A DNA stretch of 64,000 bases, from contig JH599961.1 of the NCBI GenBank assembly GCA_000245075.1, forward strand, positions 62,001 to 126,000, in the 5' to 3' direction. The translations under genes were made by a program, and so were the position numbers. This stretch comes from Acetobacteraceae bacterium AT-5844 (GTDB taxonomy: Bacteria; Pseudomonadota; Alphaproteobacteria; Acetobacterales; Acetobacteraceae). Each line of letters starts with the position of its first letter. Within the stretch, counting starts at the first letter, position 1. Below, in pieces: positions 17,742-25,967 of this stretch. The notes beneath the pieces were generated by a model. It was given only the letters and a program-made list of their open reading frames with translations, did no database searches and was not told where the DNA came from.

Positions 17742-18344
17742 TGCGCAGAGCGGCGGGTGGCGTCAACTTGGCGTTAACGGCTTGTGATCAAGCGCGGGGG
17801 CTCGGGACACCTGCCAGGAAACGAAGCGCAAGCGTTGAAATTTCGCTCAGGAAATGACCTTTGGCGTAACCGAGGCCGATTCGGTGGTGCGTCTTTATAA
17901 TCAATCGCTTATCCGATTGGACTGGCCGAGAAATGTCTCCCTACGCAAATTTGTAGACTGGGATATTTTGTAATGGTTACGATTTGTCGCTGGACTTTAC
18001 GGCTAATACACGACCAATTCCGCGCCTGCGAAGACCGGAAACGGCATTGCGTTTTCACCCCGGATAGCGCCCGACGTTAAGATCGTATAACATCTTTTTG
18101 CCTTACTCGATTGATATAATGAGTTAGGCTACCGAAATGCAGTTCGCTATCGGCTGGCCTGGCCAGCGTGGCGAGGCACGATGATCGTTCACCATACGTT
18201 ACGAGGGTGGATGTATCAGATCCGTGATTTGGGCGTTGTGCCGGACAAGCGGGCCTTTTCCAAAAAGGCCAGCGCGTTTTGAAATATTCATGGCCGCGCA
18301 GGCAGTATGCGGCGGGGTTATGATTTGCTGAGGGAATTCTTGTG
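17742..18344. other. AT-rich intergenic region with extended -10 and two hairpins
   Basis: This is a gap of about 600 bp without a convincing gene, visibly richer in A+T than its flanks. On the plus strand TGATATAAT at 18112-18120 is a perfect extended -10 element; the -35 region is poor. Transcription from it would give a leader of over 200 nt before the MarR gene. The leader contains GCTGGCC-T-GGCCAGC (18153-18167) and GGCCTTTT-CCA-AAAAGGCC (18252-18270). Nothing else was recognised. Confidence 0.55.
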
Positions 18345-18752
18345 ATGGCCGTTCAACATACCCCGGACCAGCTGGTCGGCATCCTGCGTGACACGGTGGT
18401 CGCCCTGGTGCGTCGGGATGGACACGACCTCTCTGCCCGCCAGCTCGGTGTCTTCCTGACTGTCTATCTGAGCGAAGGGCCGCATACTGTTCGTGGCTTG
18501 GCTGCCGCGCTGAACGTCTCCAAGCCCGCCATTACCCGTGCGCTGGACCGGCTCGGCGAGCTGGACCTCGCCCGCCGCAAGACCGACCCGCAGGACCGCC
18601 GTTCCGTCCTGGTGCAGCGCACGGTGAAGGGCACCGGCTTCCTGCGCGATATCCGCGGCGTGATGGTGGAGGCTGATGCGACCGCCCGGGCCACCCCGGT
18701 TGCTGCCGTGCTTCCCGCCAACACGGAGAGCGCTGCTCGCCGCGCTGGCTGA
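18345..18752 (+). CDS. MarR-family transcriptional regulator
   Basis: The 135-residue protein has a winged helix: LSARQLGVFLTVYLSEGPHT, then VRGLAAALNVSKPAITRAL (recognition helix), and the wing RRKTDPQDRRSVLVQ, where the DxRS/R signature is typical of MarR. The C-terminal tail is Ala-rich and short of a long dimerisation helix. The start is the ATG at 18345; a GTG one codon earlier is equally spaced from AGGGA. It has no operon partner; the next gene converges on it past a terminator. The ligand and targets are unknown. Confidence 0.85.
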   Translation: MAVQHTPDQLVGILRDTVVALVRRDGHDLSARQLGVFLTVYLSEGPHTVRGLAAALNVSKPAITRALDRLGELDLARRKTDPQDRRSVLVQRTVKGTGFLRDIRGVMVEADATARATPVAAVLPANTESAARRAG

Positions 18753-18807
18753 GGCCAACCGTCTCCCGCCTGCTGGTCAGCTCCGGCCTTCTGTGGCCGG
18801 GGCAAAG

Positions 18808-18844
18808 AAAAACGCGGCCCGGATAATCCGGCGCCGCGTTTTCT
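18808..18844. terminator. Bidirectional terminator between marR and cydX
   Basis: AAAACGCGGC at 18809-18818 pairs with GCCGCGTTTT at 18833-18842, with GC-rich inner pairing and A/T tails on both sides. It can end both the MarR transcript (plus) and the cyd operon (minus). Confidence 0.75.
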
Positions 18845-18863
18845 CATGCTTGGGCTTATGCCC

Positions 18864-18974
18864 TCATTCCTCGGGCTTCAGCTCGCCTTCTTCCATCAGC
18901 TCGAACCACATCGCGTTCAGCACGGCGAAGGCACAGGCCAGGGGCAGGCCCAGCATCCAGGCGAAGTACCACAT
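18864..18974 (-). CDS. cydX: Cytochrome bd-I small subunit CydX
   Basis: A 36-residue frame starts MWYFAWMLGLPLACAFAVLN and continues AMWFELMEEGELKPEE. It is a single transmembrane helix with the conserved WYFAW start and a Trp-Glu after the helix, as in CydX/YbgT. It begins 18 bp after the cydB stop, with GAGAGGAGA as ribosome-binding site, and is followed by the operon terminator. CydX stabilises the haem d site and is needed for oxidase activity in characterised systems. Confidence 0.93.
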   Translation of the reverse strand: MWYFAWMLGLPLACAFAVLNAMWFELMEEGELKPEE

Positions 18975-18992
18975 CTGCGTGTCTCCTCTCGC

Positions 18993-20147
18993 TCAGTAGA
19001 CGTTGTCGCTGTTGTCGTGGATGGCCTGCTCCTCGACCTTGCCCCACAGCACCTTATAAACCCAGGCAGTGTAGGTCAGGATGATCGGCAGGAAGATCAC
19101 CGTCGCCACCAGCATGATGAACAGGGTGAGGTGAGAGGACGAGCTGTCCCACACCGTCAGGCTGGCGTTCGGGTCCCGCGAGGACGGAAGCAGGAAGGGG
19201 AACATCGAAACACCCGCGGTCGAGATGACGCCGAAGATGGACAGCTTGCTCAGCAGCAGCGTGCCGACCTCACTGCGCCGGCGCATCCCGATCAACGCGC
19301 CCAGCGCACCGATAAAGCCCAAGGCAGGGGCGATCATCATCCAGGGGTAAGCGCTGAAATTGCTCAGCCACGCGCCCGGTTCCCGCACCACCGTCTTCAA
19401 CAGCGGGTTGGAAGGGCCATCGGTCACGATCGGGCTGGTAATGCGATACCCATCCAGTAGCAACCAGACGACCAGGCCGCCCAGAGCGAAGAGAACGATG
19501 ACGGCCATGGCTGCGATGCTGCCATATTGCCGGCTGCGCTCCGCCATCGGGCCGCTGGTCTTCAGCATCAGCCAGGCGCCGCCATGCATGATGACCATGC
19601 TGAGGGAGAGCAGGCCGCACAGCAGCGGAAAGGGGCCGAGCAGGCCGAAGAAGGAGCCCGCATATTGCGGCACCATCTCCGGCGTGAAGTAGAAGGGCGC
19701 GCCCACCAGCGCATTGCCCACCGCCACGCCGAAGACGAGCGAGGGAACGAAGGCCGCGACGAACAGCGCCCAGTCCCAACGCTGGCGCCATTCCTGTTCC
19801 GGTCGCTTGCTGCGGTACTTGATGCCGACGGGCCGCAGGATCAGCGCCGCCAGCGTCAGGAACATCGCCAGATAAAAGCCGGAGAAGGACACGGCATAAA
19901 GTGGCGGCCATGCGGCGAAGATCGCACCGCCACCCAGGATCAGCCACACCTGATTGCCTTCCCAGACAGGGCCGATCGCATTCAGCGCCACGCGCCGCTC
20001 CAGATCCGTCTTCGCGACGAAAGGTGAGAGCACGCCGACGCCGAGGTCGAAGCCATCCGTCGCGGCGAAGCCAATGAGCAGCACACCGATCAGGACCCAC
20101 CAGATCAGGCGCAGCGTGGTGTAGTCCAGCAATTCATGCAGGATCAT
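18993..20147 (-). CDS. cydB: Cytochrome bd ubiquinol oxidase subunit II
   Basis: The 384-residue membrane protein begins MILHELLDYTTLRLIWWVLI and has the CydB core: GFDLGVGVLSPF, GPVWEGNQVWLILGGGAIFAAWP, and several further hydrophobic segments (about eight or nine helices). It pairs with CydA to reduce oxygen to water with quinol electrons under low oxygen. The length fits the family. It lies 6 bp after cydA and 18 bp before cydX. Confidence 0.97.
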   Translation of the reverse strand: MILHELLDYTTLRLIWWVLIGVLLIGFAATDGFDLGVGVLSPFVAKTDLERRVALNAIGPVWEGNQVWLILGGGAIFAAWPPLYAVSFSGFYLAMFLTLAALILRPVGIKYRSKRPEQEWRQRWDWALFVAAFVPSLVFGVAVGNALVGAPFYFTPEMVPQYAGSFFGLLGPFPLLCGLLSLSMVIMHGGAWLMLKTSGPMAERSRQYGSIAAMAVIVLFALGGLVVWLLLDGYRITSPIVTDGPSNPLLKTVVREPGAWLSNFSAYPWMMIAPALGFIGALGALIGMRRRSEVGTLLLSKLSIFGVISTAGVSMFPFLLPSSRDPNASLTVWDSSSSHLTLFIMLVATVIFLPIILTYTAWVYKVLWGKVEEQAIHDNSDNVY

Positions 20148-20153
20148 TCTGGC

Positions 20154-21758
20154 TTACTCCGCAGGGAGAGGCTTGGCGCCTGCCATGCCGGGGCCCGGCA
20201 GGCTGGCGTTGGGTTTGGGATGCGACTTGTCGAATTGCGGACCTTTGCGGATCGCCTTCAGCATCAGCTTCATCTCGATGATCGCCAGCGCGGTGTAGAT
20301 CACGACGAAGCCCAGGATAGTGATCAGTACATCACGGATGCCGAGATGCGAGACGGCCGCGGCAGTGGGCAGCACGCCTTCGATGATCCAAGGCTGGCGG
20401 CCAAACTCGGCCACGAACCACCCGCATTCAACGGCGATCCAGGGCAGCGGGATGGACCAGACGGCCACCCAGAGCAGCCAGCGATGCCGATCCAGTTGGC
20501 GGCGCGCCGAAAGACAGAAGAACACCGCCGTCAGCACGATGAAGAAGATGCCGAGGCCCACCATGATGCGGAAGGTCCAGAACAACGGCGCCACCTGGGG
20601 CACGGTATCCCATGCCGCCTTCTCGATCTGCTCCTCCGTCGCCTGGCGCGGGTCGTCCACATAGCGGCGCAGAAGATAGGCGTAGCCGAGCTGCCGGCCA
20701 TTCTCTTCGAAGGCAATACGCGCATCCTCAGGGATCGGCGCGCCGGTACTGCCCGCCTCCCGGATGGTCTGCAAGGCGCCGAAGGCCACTACGCCCTGGC
20801 GGATGCGCTCTTCGGCCAACTCCACCAGATCGCGGATGCCCGATACTTGCGTATCGAGGGAGCGGGTGGCGATCAGGCCCATCGCCCAGGGAATGTGAAT
20901 GGCGAAATGGGTCTCACGCGCTTCCTGGTTGGGGAAGCCGAAGGCCGTGAAGGAGGCGGGGGCAGGCTCGGTCTCCCACATCGCCTCGATTGCAGCGAGC
21001 TTCATCTTCTGATGCTCGGTGGTCAGGTAACCGCTCTCATCACCCAGCACGACGACGGAGAGGGAGGCAGCAAGGCCGAAGGAAGCCGCGACGGTCATGG
21101 AGCGCTTGGCCAGCTTCAGGTGGCGGCCTTTCAGCATGTACCAGGCGGAGACGCCCAGTACGAACAGCGCCGCCGTCACATAGCCCGCGGAGACGGTGTG
21201 AACGAATTTGGCCTGCGCCACCGGGTTGAACAGCACTTCCCAGAAATCGACCATCTCCATCCGCATGGCCTGCGGGTTGAAGGCGGCACCGACCGGGTTC
21301 TGCATCCAGCCATTGGCAATCAGGATCCAGAGCGCGGAGAAGTTGGAGCCCAGCGCGACCGCCCATGTGGCGGCGAGGTGCCCCAGCTTCGAGAGTTTGT
21401 CCCAGCCAAAGAAGAACAGACCGACAAAGGTGGCTTCCAGGAAGAAGGCCATCAGCCCTTCGACGGCCAGCGGCGCGCCAAAGATGTCGCCCACATAATG
21501 GCTGTAGTAGCTCCAGTTCATGCCGAACTGGAATTCCATCGTCAGGCCCGTTGCCACGCCGAGCACGAAGTTGATGCCGAACAGCGTGCCCCAGAACTGC
21601 GTCATCTGTCGCCAGATGGTACGGCCAGTGGCGACGTAGACCGTCTCCATGATCGCCAGGATCATGGACAGGCCCAACGTCAACGGGACGAACAGGAAAT
21701 GGTAGAGGGCTGTCATCGCGAACTGGAATCGCGATAGGGATACGACGTCGAGTTCCAT
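20154..21758 (-). CDS. cydA: Cytochrome bd ubiquinol oxidase subunit I
   Basis: The 534-residue protein starts MELDVVSLSRFQFAMTALYH; the His at residue 19 or 20 is the expected haem b595 ligand. Also present are GLTMEFQFGMNWS, the haem b558 His in FVHTVSAGYV and the conserved GRQPWIIEGVLPT near the C-terminus. The Q loop is of the longer type, suggesting the E. coli-like class. It carries the quinol site and all three haems. A 76-bp gap separates it from cydC upstream. Confidence 0.97.
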   Translation of the reverse strand: MELDVVSLSRFQFAMTALYHFLFVPLTLGLSMILAIMETVYVATGRTIWRQMTQFWGTLFGINFVLGVATGLTMEFQFGMNWSYYSHYVGDIFGAPLAVEGLMAFFLEATFVGLFFFGWDKLSKLGHLAATWAVALGSNFSALWILIANGWMQNPVGAAFNPQAMRMEMVDFWEVLFNPVAQAKFVHTVSAGYVTAALFVLGVSAWYMLKGRHLKLAKRSMTVAASFGLAASLSVVVLGDESGYLTTEHQKMKLAAIEAMWETEPAPASFTAFGFPNQEARETHFAIHIPWAMGLIATRSLDTQVSGIRDLVELAEERIRQGVVAFGALQTIREAGSTGAPIPEDARIAFEENGRQLGYAYLLRRYVDDPRQATEEQIEKAAWDTVPQVAPLFWTFRIMVGLGIFFIVLTAVFFCLSARRQLDRHRWLLWVAVWSIPLPWIAVECGWFVAEFGRQPWIIEGVLPTAAAVSHLGIRDVLITILGFVVIYTALAIIEMKLMLKAIRKGPQFDKSHPKPNASLPGPGMAGAKPLPAE

Positions 21759-21834
21759 CCGATCCGCGCCGTGCCCGGCGTCCTTTCGGTCTGCGGCGCC
21801 TCTCAGAATGGGGGACGCCTAGGGTGGAATGATT

Positions 21835-23526
21835 TCAATCCGATCGCAGCTTTTCGAGCAGCGAGGAATGATCTGGATCACCCCGCCGCGCTTCTCCTGC
21901 CACACGGCCGTCACGAAGCAGCAGGATGCGGTCGGCAAGCGCCGCCTCCCGCCGCAGATGCGTGACGATCAAGGTGCCGTGGCCGGCGAGACGGGGTTGA
22001 AGTCGCTTCAGCAGGGCCTGGGCGGTGTCCCGGTCCAGCCCCTCGGTGGGTTCGTCCAGCAGCCAGAGCGGAGCGGGACGCAGCAAGGCGCGCGCCAGTG
22101 CCAGCCGGCGCGTCTGGCCGGAGGACAGGCCGAAGCCGCCTTCGCCCAGCCGCGTATCCAACCCTTCCGGCATGGCCGCCAGCACAGGTGAGAAGCCAGC
22201 GGCATCGAGGGCGGCGACCAGTTCGTCGTCGCCCGCCTCCGGTGCGGCCAGTTGCAGGTTGCCGCGCAGGCTGTCCTGGAACAGGGCAGGGTGCTGGCTC
22301 ATCCACACCGTGCGGGGGGTGCCGGCAGCCAGGGAAACCTGCCCGGCCTCCAGCGGTACCTCACCGGAAATCAGCGCCAGGATGCTGGATTTCCCCGCGC
22401 CGCTTTCCCCCACCAGCGCCACGCATTCGCCCTCGGCAACGTGCAGGGTGAGGTCCCGCAACACGGGCTCGGCCGCGCCGTCATGGCGCAGGGTCACACC
22501 TTGCAGACGCAATGCGGTGCCTGGGGCGGAGGCCGGCCATTCCACAGGCGCTTCTGCCGCCGCCTGCAAGCGCGGGCCAAGGCGCCGTGCCGCCAACAGG
22601 GCGCGGCCCAACTCCAGCGCGCTGCGCCGCAGGGGAGCAAAGGCTTCCAACCCCGCGAAAGCCGCGAGCAGCGCGAAGGCGGCGACGGCGGCCGAGATGG
22701 CCTGTTCCTCCACCAGCGTGGCGGAGATCAACAGCGTCACCACCAGCGCGGCCTGCCCGGCCAGGAACAACAGCGCGCCGCTGCGTCCATCCAGCCGGTT
22801 CAGCGCATCTTCGGCCTCTGTCAGCTTCGCATCGGCCGCCATCACGGCCTGGGCCTGCGCATGCACACGCCCAGCCATCACAAGATCCGTCTGCCCCTGC
22901 GCCAGATCGACGACACGGGCACGCAAGGCCTCCAGCGCCAGCGCGCGGCGACGATTGGGCCGAAGGGCGGCACGCGCCACCCACCAGGGCAACAGAACTC
23001 CGGCGGGCACCAGCAGAAGCATCACCGGCCAGGCGAGAGCGGGGTGCACCAGCCACAGCGCCAGGGACAGCAGAATGGCCACCGCCACGGCGGCAGCAAC
23101 CGGCGCCAGCACCCGCAGGTACAAGCTGTCCAGCGCATCGACCTCGGTGGTCAGGCGGAACAGGAGCCTGGCCGGGCGAAGCCGGAGAGCGCCGGCGGCG
23201 GCTGGGGTGGCATATCCCCGGAACAGGCGCTCCCGCAGGCGGGCGAGCACGCGCAGAGTGGCGTCATGCGTCACCAGCCGTTCGCCATACCGGGCAAAAG
23301 TGCGGCCCAGCGCGAGGAAACGGATGGAAGCGCCCGGCAGGAAGATATCGAAAGCCAGCGCGGCGCTGCTCAGCCCGGCAATGGCCGTGGCCGTGATGAA
23401 CCAGCCCGAAAGACCGAGCAGCGCCACGCCCGCCACGAGTGTCAGAGCCATCAGCACGGCCCCGCCGATCAGGGCCCGGCGGCGCTCCTGCCAGAACAGG
23501 CGCAGGACGGGGGAGAGATCCTTCAT
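21835..23526 (-). CDS. cydC: Thiol reductant ABC exporter subunit CydC
   Basis: The 563-residue half-transporter has an N-terminal six-helix membrane domain (about residues 15-300) and a C-terminal ATPase. The ATPase has Walker A GESGAGKSS, the signature segment LSSGQTRRLALARALL, Walker B PLWLLDEPTEGLD and a switch His in VTHLR. With CydD it exports cysteine and glutathione to the periplasm, which is required for bd-oxidase assembly. Its start overlaps the cydD stop (ATGA). The length fits the family. Confidence 0.95.
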   Translation of the reverse strand: MKDLSPVLRLFWQERRRALIGGAVLMALTLVAGVALLGLSGWFITATAIAGLSSAALAFDIFLPGASIRFLALGRTFARYGERLVTHDATLRVLARLRERLFRGYATPAAAGALRLRPARLLFRLTTEVDALDSLYLRVLAPVAAAVAVAILLSLALWLVHPALAWPVMLLLVPAGVLLPWWVARAALRPNRRRALALEALRARVVDLAQGQTDLVMAGRVHAQAQAVMAADAKLTEAEDALNRLDGRSGALLFLAGQAALVVTLLISATLVEEQAISAAVAAFALLAAFAGLEAFAPLRRSALELGRALLAARRLGPRLQAAAEAPVEWPASAPGTALRLQGVTLRHDGAAEPVLRDLTLHVAEGECVALVGESGAGKSSILALISGEVPLEAGQVSLAAGTPRTVWMSQHPALFQDSLRGNLQLAAPEAGDDELVAALDAAGFSPVLAAMPEGLDTRLGEGGFGLSSGQTRRLALARALLRPAPLWLLDEPTEGLDRDTAQALLKRLQPRLAGHGTLIVTHLRREAALADRILLLRDGRVAGEARRGDPDHSSLLEKLRSD

Positions 23527-25202
23527 GGCAGCCTCACCACGCGGTCCATCCGCGCAGCCAGCGCGGGGTCATGCGTCGCAACCAGCAGCGTGCGGCCCTG
23601 GGCGAGGCGCAGCAGCCCCTCCGTGACAGCGGCGGCGCTTTCCCGGTCCAGATGCGCAGTGGGCTCATCGGCCAGGATCAGCCCTGCCTGCGGCGAGAGC
23701 GCAGCGCGAGCCAGGGCAACCCGCCGCGCCTCGCCGCCCGAAAGGCCAAGCCCGCCTTCACCGACATGGCTCCGCAGGCCGCCCGGGCGGCGCGCGACAG
23801 CCTGATCGGCCGAGGCCAGGGCCAGGGCGGAAGCAAGTGCAGCCGGTGCAATATCCGGCCGCCCAAGCGTCAGATTGCCTTGCAGGGAGCCAGCGAAGAA
23901 ATGCGGCTTGGCGCCCAGCCAGGCCGTGCGGGCCCGTATCTGGCCAATGCTCTCGTCGTCCAACACCAGGCCATCGGCCAGGATGGCACCGCCTTGCGGG
24001 CGGAGAAGGCCCGCCACCAGCGCGAGCAGGGTAGATTTGCCCGCACCGCTCGCGCCCATCACCGCGACCTTTTCGCCGGGAGCGATATCGAGGCTGAAGT
24101 CGGCCAGGGCATCCTGCGCGCCCTCGCCAGGATAGCGGAAGGTCAGCCGGTCCAGACTAAGAGCAACCGGCGCGGCGGTGGCGGAGGATGCCGGAACAGT
24201 GGAAGACAGCAGGATGGGGGAAGCCGGTTCCTCCAGCAGCGGCGCCACGCTGGCCAATGCGGCCTCGCCAGAGGCGCGGTCGTGATAGGCAGCGGCGAAA
24301 TCCCGCAGCGGCTGGAAGAACTCCGGCGCCAACAACAACATGAACAGGCCGGAAGCGAGATCCAGCCGCCCGCCCCAGGCGCCGAAGGGCATCTGCCCCA
24401 GGAGATGCAGGCCGATATAGGTGGCCACCATGGCGACACCCAGCGCCGCGAACAGTTCCAGCACCGCGGAAGACAGGAAAGCGACGCGCAGCACCGCCAT
24501 GGTCCGCCGCCGCAGCCGCTCCGCGGATGCCCGCAACTGACGCGCCGTCAGATTGACCGCCCCAAAGGCACGCAAGGTGTCCAACCCGCGAAGCCTGTCG
24601 AGCAGAAAGCCGTTCATGCCGCCCAGCTCGGCCATCTGCCGATCACTGGCGTCACGGGCACGCAGGCCGATCAAGGCCATGAAAATCGGAATAACCGGCG
24701 CCGCGACGAGCAGCGTCAGCGCCGCCACCCAGCTCTGCGACAGTACAGCGAAGAAGATGACGGTGGGCACGATGGCCATGCGCAGCCGCGCCGGATGCCA
24801 ACGAGTCAGCCAGGGCAGGAGCGTGTCCGCCTGCTCGGCCATGACGCTGGCGATATGGCCCGAGGCCGGCCGCTCGCGGTCGAAAGGCGAAAGCCGGGGG
24901 AGGTTGTCGGCTGCCGCCTGCCGCAACTGGCTGACGATAGCCCGTGCCGCGCGGAAACCCCGGCGGCTGGCAGCCATGTCCAACCCGGCGCGAACCAGTG
25001 CCAGCGCGCCAATGCCGACGGCGGGCCATACCGCCTCCACAGCCGGGGCGCCTTGCATCATGCCATTCATGACCCCGGCCAGCAGTGCGGCCTGGCCGAT
25101 CCAGATCAGGCTGGAAGCAGCCTGCATCATGCCGGACTGGCGGATGCGGGCCATCTCGCGCGGGAAGCGTGCTTCCAGCTTCAGGGCTGCGGGGGGCTCC
25201 AT
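23523..25202 (-). CDS. cydD: Thiol reductant ABC exporter subunit CydD
   Basis: This 559-residue ABC half-transporter has a membrane domain (about residues 25-310, LIWIGQAALLAGVMNGM onward) and an ATPase domain with Walker A GASGAGKST, signature LSGGEARRVALARAAL, and Walker B AGLILADEPTAHLD. It forms the heterodimer CydDC. It starts one base after the regulator stop, indicating coupling to the regulator gene, and overlaps cydC by four bases. Confidence 0.94.
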   Translation of the reverse strand: MEPPAALKLEARFPREMARIRQSGMMQAASSLIWIGQAALLAGVMNGMMQGAPAVEAVWPAVGIGALALVRAGLDMAASRRGFRAARAIVSQLRQAAADNLPRLSPFDRERPASGHIASVMAEQADTLLPWLTRWHPARLRMAIVPTVIFFAVLSQSWVAALTLLVAAPVIPIFMALIGLRARDASDRQMAELGGMNGFLLDRLRGLDTLRAFGAVNLTARQLRASAERLRRRTMAVLRVAFLSSAVLELFAALGVAMVATYIGLHLLGQMPFGAWGGRLDLASGLFMLLLAPEFFQPLRDFAAAYHDRASGEAALASVAPLLEEPASPILLSSTVPASSATAAPVALSLDRLTFRYPGEGAQDALADFSLDIAPGEKVAVMGASGAGKSTLLALVAGLLRPQGGAILADGLVLDDESIGQIRARTAWLGAKPHFFAGSLQGNLTLGRPDIAPAALASALALASADQAVARRPGGLRSHVGEGGLGLSGGEARRVALARAALSPQAGLILADEPTAHLDRESAAAVTEGLLRLAQGRTLLVATHDPALAARMDRVVRLP

Positions 25203-25203
25203 G

Positions 25204-25794
25204 TCATTCCCTGGCTGCGTCGTCGGTCTTGCGGCGGCGGCCCTTGCCCCCGGGCAGCAGGGTCAGCTTGTCCTTCATCTCCAGCAGGCGGGTGACGCGG
25301 CTGCCGAGCTTCATGAGCTGCACCAGCCTTTCCGTCTCCAGCTTCTGCACCTCATCGGCCCAGCCGGTCAGCAATTCGATCAGCTCGTGCAGCTCTCGCA
25401 TGCGCTCCTGCGCATGGCGTTCCTCCGCGCTGCCCGGTGTTTCCATCAGCACGCTGCGCAGCAGGCTGAGGGTGGGGTCCACCTCCCGCTTACGCCGCTC
25501 CTCGGCCAGGATGCGGACGATCTCCCACACATCCTCGGGGGTGGTGAAATACTCCCGCCGATCGCCAGGGATGTGCTGCAGCCGCACCAGCCGCCAGCTT
25601 TCCAGCTCCTTCAACCCCATGGAGATATTGGAGCGGGAGAGGCCGAGGGCGTTGGTGATTTCCTCCGCGTTCAGCGGGCGGTCGCTGATGAACAGCAGCG
25701 CGTAGATCTGGCCGACGGTGCGGTTGATGCCCCATCTCCCTCCCATCTCGCCGAAATGGAGGACGAAGGTGCGCGCGAGGGGAGGAATGTCCAT
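25204..25794 (-). CDS. GbsR/MarR-family regulator of the cyd operon
   Basis: The 196-residue protein has a winged helix at about residues 15-90 (GQIYALLFISDRPLNAEEIT, LGLSRSNISMGLKELESWRLV), as in the GbsR group of MarR-like regulators. A helical C-terminal dimerisation part rich in Glu/Arg follows. The ATG at 25794 was chosen because upstream residues are not conserved and because it places the inverted repeat TTCAG-N6-CTGAA directly before the gene. It is the first gene of the operon with cydDCABX, so it most likely regulates oxidase expression and itself; the signal is unknown. Confidence 0.82.
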   Translation of the reverse strand: MDIPPLARTFVLHFGEMGGRWGINRTVGQIYALLFISDRPLNAEEITNALGLSRSNISMGLKELESWRLVRLQHIPGDRREYFTTPEDVWEIVRILAEERRKREVDPTLSLLRSVLMETPGSAEERHAQERMRELHELIELLTGWADEVQKLETERLVQLMKLGSRVTRLLEMKDKLTLLPGGKGRRRKTDDAARE

Positions 25795-25806
25795 GGATAC
25801 AGTTCG

Positions 25807-25822
25807 TTCAGTAATTTCTGAA
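25807..25822 (-). promoter_or_regulatory. Candidate operator of the cyd operon
   Basis: TTCAG-TAATTT-CTGAA is a perfect 5-bp inverted repeat centred about 20 bp upstream of the regulator start. Its place and symmetry suit autoregulation by the GbsR-type protein. Confidence 0.45.
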
Positions 25823-25967
25823 ATCACAGTAAGTGCTGACACCGCTCCTCGCAAGAGCGCTCCGGTGCCGTACCTGCGAAATGGGGCAGGGGGGGGTCGC
25901 CTCAGCCCCGATATGCTTCTACGCTTTCCCTCAACGTTCCGTTCTCCCCCTGCCACGGAGAGGTCCC

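Noticed and set aside
20136-21737. A 533-codon plus-strand open frame opposite cydA
   Set aside because: It is His/Arg/Gln-rich and lacks any domain; the cydA strand is certain.
22252-25295. Long plus-strand open frames opposite cydC and cydD
   Set aside because: Composition only; CydCD motifs on the minus strand are complete.
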